Source: Candidatus Omnitrophota bacterium (GTDB lineage: Bacteria; Omnitrophota; Koll11; Gygaellales; Profunditerraquicolaceae). Taken from it: a DNA stretch of 6,514 nucleotides. The translations under genes and the position numbers were made by a program. Location of the stretch: the NCBI GenBank assembly GCA_028717765.1, contig JAQUNE010000085.1:1-6514 (forward strand), read 5' to 3'. Below the pieces are notes generated by a model. It was not told the DNA's origin. It saw only the letters and a program-made list of their open reading frames with translations, and made no database searches. Positions 1 through 5,978 of the stretch are shown here, piece by piece. Within the stretch, counting starts at the first letter, position 1. Each line of letters opens with the position of its first letter.

Positions 1-860
1 CCTGGTGAACAATCCTTATATTCTTCATTAAAATCAGCTTTTAAAGCATATACTTTATCCTTATACCTTAGATGATATTCATATGCTACCGGTGCCCCAT
101 CAAGGCTCAAGAGCCAGATATAACGCCACTTCTTTTCTCCAGTAATCCGATTTAATTCCTGAAAAAACTCCTGATTAGTCGTTGCTCCGCGATGGCCTGC
201 CTTCCAGCTTTTACCTGAGATCTGAAAAACTTTATCTAGGATGCCGTTGTCGCTGCGATAATCAGTGAATTTTTCAATTGAGTGGCTGAATTTTGAGATG
301 CGATTTAAAATATTACGCGTAGTCTTACGGAACTTTTTCGGCCGGGTGGAAAAATACCCCTGCCAACCGGGTTTTATCGGAATAAAAGGTGAACGCAGGC
401 CGTCTTTGATCCCAAAAACCAGCTCTTCCTTCTTCAAATGATCGATCAGGATCTGATAATTCGGCGATTCGAGCGGAATATTTTGCAGTTCCATAATATC
501 CCAATGATTTCTTTTATCTTTCAAGTATGCGATAATTGCCTGCAGGGTATTTTCTCGTTCTGCGGAAATTAAAAAGTCTGCAGAAGAAGAATTATCATTG
601 TAAATAAAACTGACTTTTCTCAAAGTTACCCCTAAGATCTTTTCCTTAGCTAACATAAGCGGGGCAATGCCACAAAGTTCGCCCTGGTTATCTTTGACTA
701 AAAGGACCAAGAGCTGCTTATCCTTTCCAAAAGCCTTCCACCACGCCTGCATCCACTCAAAAGTAAGAAAGACGCTATCGCTTGAGCTTTTTTCCAGGAG
801 ATTGTTCCAGTTCTCCTCTAGGGCCAAAAAATCTTTGTATTCAGTAATTACTTCGATCAT
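1..860 (-). CDS. GNAT/CelD-like acyltransferase, C-terminus cut off by the window edge
   Basis: This is a partial gene with 286 codons visible, running off the left edge. The product resembles the BcsL/CelD-like GNAT acyltransferases (Acetyltransf_6 type, related to FemAB folds) that are common in polysaccharide loci. Seen in the translation: an N-terminal segment FLTFEWMQAWWKAFG (residues 31-45) followed by a strand and 'GELCGIAPLML' (60-70), both typical of this family. A basic stretch RPKKFRKTTRNILNRISK (173-190) opens the GNAT half, and 'APVAYEYHLRYKDKVYALKADFNEEYKDCSP' spans 256-286. The family usually continues with G-x-x-L and roughly 60-100 more residues, so the end is missing. No signal peptide or membrane segment is seen, so it is probably cytoplasmic. 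The ATG lies inside the stop of the upstream gene (ATGA) and lacks a clear Shine-Dalgarno, which suggests translational coupling. The acyl donor and acceptor cannot be read from sequence; modification of the EPS or a precursor is inferred from context. Confidence 0.85.
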   Translation of the reverse strand, partial: MIEVITEYKDFLALEENWNNLLEKSSSDSVFLTFEWMQAWWKAFGKDKQLLVLLVKDNQGELCGIAPLMLAKEKILGVTLRKVSFIYNDNSSSADFLISAERENTLQAIIAYLKDKRNHWDIMELQNIPLESPNYQILIDHLKKEELVFGIKDGLRSPFIPIKPGWQGYFSTRPKKFRKTTRNILNRISKFSHSIEKFTDYRSDNGILDKVFQISGKSWKAGHRGATTNQEFFQELNRITGEKKWRYIWLLSLDGAPVAYEYHLRYKDKVYALKADFNEEYKDCSP

Positions 861-2731
861 GTCCGGTCGTAAATCGCTTTTGGTATTGCAAAGGTTCGGT
901 TATTTAAAATAGCACCGAGAAAATTAACTTTTCTCTCTTTGAGCGGAGCAAGTGCTGCTTTTACCGCTTCCCTGCGCTCGCTGCTCTCATTTACAATTAC
1001 TATAGCAGTATCTACATAAGCGGAAATCACCAAAGCATCTTTGTAATTCCTTAAATTCGCGCAATCAATAAGGATAAATTCAAAACTTTTTTCCGCTTCC
1101 TTAATGATCTCAGGAATTTTAGCAAAATTTAACAAGCTATCTTCCCCGGCTAAAGCCTTACCGCAAGGTAATATCGAAAGCTCCTCGCTCACCTTCTGTA
1201 TTGACTCATTAAAATTAAGGGTACCTTTTAAAACATCTACCAGCCCAAAATACCCTCTGAGCTTAAAGATCTTATGTAATGCCGGCTTTCGTAGATTAGC
1301 ATCGATAAGTAATACTTTGTGCTCGGCATTATCAGCCAGGTAGCGCCCAAGATTAGCAGCGATCAAACTATTACCTGCCTTTGGCAAAGCAGAAACTATC
1401 AAAGCACTTTTTTGCTCATTACCTTTCATAGAAACCACTACTTGCTCAGCAAGATTTTGATAGGAACGTAAATAAGCAGAGCGTGCGCGTTTTTTACCAA
1501 TTACTAATTTTTTCAGTGCTATATTCTTTATCAATACCCCTAAGGCTTTTGAAAAAATAAAATTAAAGGCTTGCGCCAATAATAAAATAATCCCAGCATT
1601 AACGAGCAACCAAGGAGTTTTTGCTAAAGGAATATTTCGCCATGAAGCGGTAATTTGATACAAAAACTGTACTACACTATTTTCATGGTCAAGCTGAAGC
1701 TTACTGGCAAAAACCCATAAAATTAAGAAAAGTGAAATTAAATTAATATAAATTTGTACTAAAAAACGTATAAGATTTAATAATCTCCCCGGCAATGGCC
1801 TGATCTTAGGAATATATCCTAATAAAGAAAATCCCAGGTACTCTTTAATCTCATCAGGAGTCTTTAAAGTAGAATCCATGCTCTCTAAACCAAATGCCAG
1901 TACGATCCCTAAACACGAACTTAAAAAAAGTGCCAAAATCATAGCCAATGAATTTGGCAATCCTGCCGGCTCAAAAGGCACTGTTGCCTGTTCAATTATT
2001 TTTACGCTTGCCGGGCCGATCGCCTCACTGTCAGAAACATTATCTCCGGAAAGATTATCTTCCATCCGTGAAATATTATCCTTTAACTGCATGATCACCA
2101 GGTGTTTTTCGCCGTATCTTTGCTGCAATTCCGCGAGCTGCTGCTCAAGGTCAAAAATACAATAGGAGCGGCTGACGGCATTGGCAATTTTCGCGGCAGT
2201 TTCCGGATTAAAATCCGTGGCAGTGATCGTAAATAGGTTAGTTTCTTTTATTTGCTCCACCTTAACCCTCTTTTTGAGATCCTCTAGCCGCATGCGAAAA
2301 ATGATTTCATTTCTTTCTTTTGTAGAGTACCGTGCTAACTTTTTTTCCAGTGCCCTTGACTTCAAATCTACAATTAACGCCTTAAGTGGAGTGGCATAAG
2401 CTTTTTCATAATCCAACGGCTGCTCGCTTAGACGCAAACGCTTTACCGCGCGTTCAAGCACAGGGCTGGACTTTACCATCTCACTCTGGGAAAGGGTAAG
2501 TTCCGTAGAGCGATAGTCTGAAGCATCCTTAAAATAAGTATTCTCAAAATATTTCTTGGCAATACTGATCATTCTTACTTTAGACTCGTATTCCGGAGTC
2601 TTAAATTGCAGGCCAAGAAAAACCAGGGCCATAACGCAAAAAACAGTAGTAATGATCATGTTCCTTTGCCTAAAGATAATTCTTAAGTGATCTCTGAGTG
2701 TTGCTTGCTGCTCGTTCAAAATTGATTCCAT
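857..2731 (-). CDS. Wzz/BY-kinase-like polysaccharide chain-length protein with degenerate nucleotide-binding motifs
   Basis: The 624-residue inner-membrane protein is a polysaccharide co-polymerase with a fused BY-kinase-like domain. The Wzz part holds TM1 (about 26-41), a periplasmic region (42-258) with a short helical stretch (about 190-228), the proline motif EPAGLPN (254-260) and TM2 (261-283), followed by 'LGFSLLGYIP' (299-308). Two further hydrophobic segments (about 317-343 and 373-395) come before a P-loop-type domain (about 435-620). That domain keeps the fold pattern but not the key residues. The P-loop reads SALPKAGNSL (447-456) with Asn454 where the catalytic Lys is expected. 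Walker A' reads VLLIDANLR (473-481) with Asn479 for Asp. Walker B reads FILIDCAN (552-559) instead of the usual D-[ST]-P-P. The C-terminus has a single Tyr (621) and no Tyr cluster. The frame is intact. AAGGAG sits 6 nt before the ATG. Membership in the Wzz/BY-kinase family is clear. Kinase activity is doubtful, and a regulatory or scaffold role is inferred. Confidence 0.9.
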   Translation of the reverse strand: MESILNEQQATLRDHLRIIFRQRNMIITTVFCVMALVFLGLQFKTPEYESKVRMISIAKKYFENTYFKDASDYRSTELTLSQSEMVKSSPVLERAVKRLRLSEQPLDYEKAYATPLKALIVDLKSRALEKKLARYSTKERNEIIFRMRLEDLKKRVKVEQIKETNLFTITATDFNPETAAKIANAVSRSYCIFDLEQQLAELQQRYGEKHLVIMQLKDNISRMEDNLSGDNVSDSEAIGPASVKIIEQATVPFEPAGLPNSLAMILALFLSSCLGIVLAFGLESMDSTLKTPDEIKEYLGFSLLGYIPKIRPLPGRLLNLIRFLVQIYINLISLFLILWVFASKLQLDHENSVVQFLYQITASWRNIPLAKTPWLLVNAGIILLLAQAFNFIFSKALGVLIKNIALKKLVIGKKRARSAYLRSYQNLAEQVVVSMKGNEQKSALIVSALPKAGNSLIAANLGRYLADNAEHKVLLIDANLRKPALHKIFKLRGYFGLVDVLKGTLNFNESIQKVSEELSILPCGKALAGEDSLLNFAKIPEIIKEAEKSFEFILIDCANLRNYKDALVISAYVDTAIVIVNESSERREAVKAALAPLKERKVNFLGAILNNRTFAIPKAIYDRT

Positions 2732-2737
2732 TTAGCT

Positions 2738-2743
2738 CTCCTT
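2738..2743 (-). promoter_or_regulatory. Shine-Dalgarno AAGGAG of the Wzz/kinase-like gene
   Basis: AAGGAG lies 6 nt upstream of the ATG at 2731, inside the 20-bp gap after the SLBB gene. It supports that start codon over any internal Met. Confidence 0.75.
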
Positions 2744-2751
2744 AGTTTTAA

Positions 2752-3867
2752 TTAAAACACCGCTTCCGACACAACCACCGTATCTTCCGGCTTTAGCAAC
2801 ACATCATCCCTGGAAGAACCATTCATGATCGAATTAATATTTACCTTAATTGTGGAGTAGCCTGAATTTTCACCTCTTGGCCTTAAGATCTTTACCACGC
2901 TGGTCTTACCAAAACGGGTAAATCCGCCGGCAAGGGAAATTGCATTTAAAAGTGTAGTATTCTCTTCCATCGTAAAAACTCCGGGTTTATTCACTTCCCC
3001 ATAGACGCAGAACTTCGCCGGAGCAACTGTGACCATAATCGTATCTTCCGGTAGAATTTTCACATCTGCCTCAGAAGAACCGGCAAACACTTGATTCACA
3101 TCCACATTAATCGTTTGAACAGCTCCCCCTTTGAGATTTGGGCGTAGAATCTTAACCTCTGCTCCTGGCCCAGGATTAGTCTTGCTAAAACCTCCGGCAA
3201 CGGAAATTGCTTTTAAAAGTGTAGTATTTTCTTCCATGGTAAAGACTCCCGGATGAATTACGTCCCCGTAAACACAGAACCTTACCGGAGGGGCAATTGC
3301 TACCATGATCGTATCTTCCGGTAAAATCTTAATATCTGCATCAGTAGAACCGGCAAATACCTGATTCACATCCACATTAATCGTCTGAACAACTCCTGCT
3401 TCGCCTTTCGGACGAAGAATTTTGATCTCTGCTCCTGGCCCGGGATTGCCTTTACTAAAACATCCGGCAACGGAAATTGCTTTTAAAACCGTGATCCCGT
3501 CTTCTAAAGGATAGCCGCCTGGACGGATCACATCACCATAAACAAAAAACCTGCGGCTGCGCGATTCCTTTAGGCTTACAGAAACCAGAGGATATTTCAT
3601 ATAACCATCAGCCAATTTTTCCTCGATATTTTTCTGGATCTGGCTCAAAGTCATATTTTTTACTTCCACATTTCCGATATAAGGGAAAGAGATCATTCCA
3701 TCCGGAGAAACCGTCAAAGTAATGGTTAATTTTTCCGGCTGAAGAATACTGGCATCGATAACATCCCCTATGCCGACTTTATATTCATCCGGAGCCTCAG
3801 CGCAGGCTAACCTCGTCAAACCAACTAACAACAACATAACCATGATTTTCATTAATAAACGTTTCAT
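2752..3867 (-). CDS. Wza-type polysaccharide export protein with three SLBB repeats
   Basis: This 371-residue secreted protein is of the outer-membrane polysaccharide export (OPX) family, forming the periplasmic/outer-membrane channel for the polymer. An N-terminal signal peptide (Lys/Arg then a hydrophobic core, residues 1-23) ends in A-C-A or A-E-A, a likely signal peptidase I site. Cys22 is preceded by R-L-A, which does not fit a lipobox well. A Poly_export domain follows (about 28-100; 'YKVGIGDVI' at 29-37, 'VSPDGMISFPYIGNVEV' at 53-69). Three SLBB repeats then begin at 107, 197 and 286, each opening with F-x-V-Y-G-[DE]-V and closing with L-x-P-E-D-T. The chain stops directly after the third repeat (…SEAVF). 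There is no C-terminal amphipathic helix of the kind that forms the outer-membrane pore in Wza, so outer-membrane anchoring is unclear. A strong SD (AGGAGG) supports the ATG at 3867; Met6 is a weaker alternative. It sits between the sugar transferase and the Wzz-like gene, as in many EPS operons. Confidence 0.93.
   Translation of the reverse strand: MKRLLMKIMVMLLLVGLTRLACAEAPDEYKVGIGDVIDASILQPEKLTITLTVSPDGMISFPYIGNVEVKNMTLSQIQKNIEEKLADGYMKYPLVSVSLKESRSRRFFVYGDVIRPGGYPLEDGITVLKAISVAGCFSKGNPGPGAEIKILRPKGEAGVVQTINVDVNQVFAGSTDADIKILPEDTIMVAIAPPVRFCVYGDVIHPGVFTMEENTTLLKAISVAGGFSKTNPGPGAEVKILRPNLKGGAVQTINVDVNQVFAGSSEADVKILPEDTIMVTVAPAKFCVYGEVNKPGVFTMEENTTLLNAISLAGGFTRFGKTSVVKILRPRGENSGYSTIKVNINSIMNGSSRDDVLLKPEDTVVVSEAVF
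2767..3549 (-). repeat. Three tandem SLBB-coding repeats (about 270, 267 and 246 bp)
   Basis: The repeats in coding order are 3549-3280, 3279-3013 and 3012-2767. The first two are offset by exactly 270 bp and share perfect DNA blocks, for example 23 bp at 3362-3384 and 3092-3114, and 26 bp at 3463-3488 and 3193-3218. The second and third share a 17-bp perfect block at offset 267 (3212-3228 and 2945-2961). At the protein level, repeats 1 and 2 match best in the second half (NPGPGAE…, QTINVDVNQVFAGS). Repeats 2 and 3 match best in the first half (PGVFTMEENTTLL). Confidence 0.9.
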
Positions 3868-3874
3868 TTTATAT

Positions 3875-3880
3875 CCTCCT
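3875..3880 (-). promoter_or_regulatory. Shine-Dalgarno AGGAGG of the SLBB gene, overlapping the upstream stop codon
   Basis: AGGAGG lies 7 nt before the ATG at 3867. Its first two bases are the last two of the TAG stop (3879-3881) of the sugar transferase gene. A ribosome terminating there would sit on the next gene's initiation site, which favours translational coupling. Confidence 0.8.
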
Positions 3881-5285
3881 ATTTTGCCCCCACTCCAAAT
3901 AAAACCACCGGATTGGTGTTAAGCATAATTTTAAAATCCAGCCAAAGCGACCAATGATCGATATAATAAAGGTCCAACTTTATCCACTTGTCAAAATCTC
4001 TGATTAAATTCCTGCCGTTAACCTGCCATAAACAGGTAATTCCCGGGCGCATACTTAAACGCCTTCTTTGCCATGATTCATATTCATTGACCTCTGTAGG
4101 TATTGGCGGCCGCGGCCCGACCAGGCTCATTTCACCTTTTAAAACATTAAATAATTGCGGTAATTCATCAAGGCTGGTCTTTCTTAAAAACCCGCCGATC
4201 GTGGTCAAGCGCGGGTCATTTTTCATTTTAAATACCGGCCCGTCCATTTCATTTTGCTCACGAAGTTTAGGAAGCATTTCCTCGGCATTCTCTATCATGG
4301 TTCTAAATTTATAAAGCATAAAGGTACGTACGTTCCTGCCGCATCTTTTTTGCCGGAATAATACCGGCCCTCTAGAAGTAATCTTAATCAGTAGCGCAGT
4401 CAATAACAAAACCGGGGATAACAGAATAATCAGCGACACCGATAAAAAGATATCTAAAAGGCGCTTGATTAAAAGATGCCACAATTTATCCGGAGTAGTC
4501 TCAAAGGTAAGCAACGGAAATCCGTTAAAATCTGTCTGCTTGGCCTTGGCAAACTGCATTTCAAAATAATCCACTGCCAGATGCATCCTTACCCCTTCTT
4601 TCTCAAAAAAATACATGCAATCTTCGATTTTATTCAGCCAGGAGCGCGGCACGACAAAAATTGCCTCATCGATCACGTTTTGATGCACAATTTGCGTTAC
4701 GTCTTTAAATGTGCCTAAAACCGGATAGCCGCAAACTTCCTGATTTACCATTGCCTGCTCATCGTCCATAAAACCAATGATCCTTAAACCCCATTCAGAG
4801 TGTAGATGTATGGCATCCACCAAACGTTTTGCCCTTTTATTAGTCCCGATAATAAGGATATTTTTATAATTGTAGCCTTTGCTACGGCTAAATCTTAAGA
4901 AAGAAATCAAAAAAATCTTTTCCAGGAAAATAAATCCCGCAGCAAAAGTAAAAATAAAGAAGATAAATGCCCTGCTTAAAAATGGCAGTTTCAAAATATG
5001 GATCACAGAAGTAAAAATAATCAACCCACTGATAAAAGTTTTCAATACAATCAAGAGGATATGCGATACGCGCTTAGTGCGGAAAGGCTCATACATTCCG
5101 AAATAATGTAAAAGTGCCACCCACAAAAGCATTAAAAACGGAAGATATCCTGATATTGTATTAAAAGGATCGAAGGGAGATAAAACACTCCTTAGTAGAT
5201 ACCCTAGTACAAAAGCTGCTACCACAGCAATGGCATCAAAGAACATCGTGAATTTGGAAAAAACTTTTGCGTATTCTTTTAACAT
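3879..5285 (-). CDS. Polyprenyl-phosphate sugar-1-phosphate transferase (WcaJ/WbaP-type initiating enzyme)
   Basis: The 468-residue inner-membrane enzyme would start EPS repeat-unit assembly by moving a sugar-1-phosphate from a nucleotide sugar onto undecaprenyl phosphate. Seen: four N-terminal hydrophobic segments (about 12-31, 46-62, 76-97 and 104-128). A Rossmann-like middle domain starts at 'NILIIGT' (142-148). The C-terminal bacterial sugar transferase domain runs from about 273 to 468. In that domain are a membrane helix (about 276-300) broken by Ser290-Pro291, as in the re-entrant helix of this family, KFRTM (326-330), SLDELPQ (371-377) with the expected catalytic Asp373-Glu374 pair, VGPRPP (389-394), RPGIT (413-417) and a terminal GAK. 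The length is normal for the long PHPT family and every family motif is intact. Which sugar is transferred cannot be told. AAGAGAG at 5292-5298 lies 6 nt before the ATG. The gene follows a 70-bp AT-rich gap and leads directly into the export gene. Confidence 0.95.
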   Translation of the reverse strand: MLKEYAKVFSKFTMFFDAIAVVAAFVLGYLLRSVLSPFDPFNTISGYLPFLMLLWVALLHYFGMYEPFRTKRVSHILLIVLKTFISGLIIFTSVIHILKLPFLSRAFIFFIFTFAAGFIFLEKIFLISFLRFSRSKGYNYKNILIIGTNKRAKRLVDAIHLHSEWGLRIIGFMDDEQAMVNQEVCGYPVLGTFKDVTQIVHQNVIDEAIFVVPRSWLNKIEDCMYFFEKEGVRMHLAVDYFEMQFAKAKQTDFNGFPLLTFETTPDKLWHLLIKRLLDIFLSVSLIILLSPVLLLTALLIKITSRGPVLFRQKRCGRNVRTFMLYKFRTMIENAEEMLPKLREQNEMDGPVFKMKNDPRLTTIGGFLRKTSLDELPQLFNVLKGEMSLVGPRPPIPTEVNEYESWQRRRLSMRPGITCLWQVNGRNLIRDFDKWIKLDLYYIDHWSLWLDFKIMLNTNPVVLFGVGAK

Positions 5286-5291
5286 ATCAAA

Positions 5292-5298
5292 CTCTCTT
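5292..5298 (-). promoter_or_regulatory. Shine-Dalgarno-like AAGAGAG of the sugar transferase gene
   Basis: This purine-rich stretch lies 6 nt before the ATG at 5285, within the 70-bp gap (5286-5355). It is a moderate match that supports the chosen start. The rest of the gap is very AT-rich and shows no hairpin or convincing promoter. Confidence 0.5.
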
Positions 5299-5355
5299 GG
5301 TGATTAAATAATTTGTAAAATTGCTTATAAAGTTATTTAAAATTTTATTTTTCAT

Positions 5356-5976
5356 TTAAGGCACATATTTTGGCAGCAATGGCTCAATTAATGCCGCAAA
5401 ATCCTTAAGCGATTTGAGCGCAGCTGTCTGATTGTTATCTTTGATGTCCACGGAAAGTCGAATCAATGCACCAGAGGTCCTTTTGCCAAAAGTACGATCC
5501 GTGACCACTTTCCATTGCTGTTTCATATATTTATCTGTGTAAAGGGAACCTGCTTTATACCAATAAAACATTAGCTGGCGCTCATTCCCCTTTTCAATAA
5601 CTAATTGTTTAGCTTTTATTAAACCAGTAAGCTGGACTGCTTTTTGATCTACGATAGTGGCGCCTGTGCCAATAAAACAAACTTCCGGTGGATGGCTGAC
5701 TTTGCGGTTATCTTCCGAATAAATCAGATAAAGATAAATTGATTGGCCTTGGGCATTCTTATAATCTCTTAAAATCAGGTTTCTGGTCTCTAAAATCTCG
5801 TAATCTCGATCAGAAAGCGGCACATCTTTTGCTTTCCATTCTCCTATCTGCATAGGAAAATTCGAAACTTTAATCTTTAAGGCAATATCTTCACGCGGAG
5901 ATTGATATGACTTCAAGCCTATAGCCGCAGCGATTGCCAATATTGCAATTACAATAATAAAAGTTTTGTTATTCAT
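5356..5976 (-). CDS. EpsI-family exosortase-associated protein (DUF3485)
   Basis: The 206-residue protein is of the EpsI family, found either as a separate gene next to exosortases or fused to their C-terminus. Its biochemical role is not firmly established; it is needed for EPS production in methylotroph systems, from which the name comes. Seen: a single N-terminal membrane anchor or signal segment (residues 5-21), placing the rest outside the inner membrane. 'FPMQIGEWKAKDVPLSDRDYEIL' (40-62) is the family's opening block. The conserved SHPPEVCFIGTG (94-105) carries a His and a Cys, and the FYWYKAG block (137-143) follows. The length is normal for a stand-alone EpsI. The gene starts 2 bp after the exosortase stop, and its GGAG (5982-5985) lies inside the exosortase coding end, so the two are probably co-translated. 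I am confident in the family and not in a mechanism. Confidence 0.9.
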   Translation of the reverse strand: MNNKTFIIVIAILAIAAAIGLKSYQSPREDIALKIKVSNFPMQIGEWKAKDVPLSDRDYEILETRNLILRDYKNAQGQSIYLYLIYSEDNRKVSHPPEVCFIGTGATIVDQKAVQLTGLIKAKQLVIEKGNERQLMFYWYKAGSLYTDKYMKQQWKVVTDRTFGKRTSGALIRLSVDIKDNNQTAALKSLKDFAALIEPLLPKYVP

Positions 5977-5978
5977 GA

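Noticed and set aside
667..912. Open frame of 81 codons on the plus strand, and similar plus-strand frames at 1104-1343, 1878-2165, 2181-2399, 3988-4314, 4476-4718 and 4879-5106
   Set aside because: All lie antisense to well-supported genes with clear family motifs. Their translations show no recognisable domain, and they look like shadows.
1364..1393. Reading the P-loop as a functional deviant Walker A because it contains a Lys (Lys451)
   Set aside because: Lys451 stands where the first Gly of PGEGKS would be, and the lysine before Ser is Asn454. Some deviant P-loops have a second lysine near this place, but they keep the GK[ST] lysine as well.
5303..5331. Possible promoter on the minus strand, TTTATA-17 nt-TTTAAT, in the 70-bp gap before the sugar transferase gene
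   Set aside because: The -35 match is only 4/6 and the region is so AT-rich that such matches arise by chance. The predicted start would fall within the Shine-Dalgarno.
5286..5355. Terminator or small RNA in the largest intergenic gap
   Set aside because: No GC-rich hairpin followed by a T-run on either strand; the gap is plain AT-rich spacer plus a ribosome-binding site.
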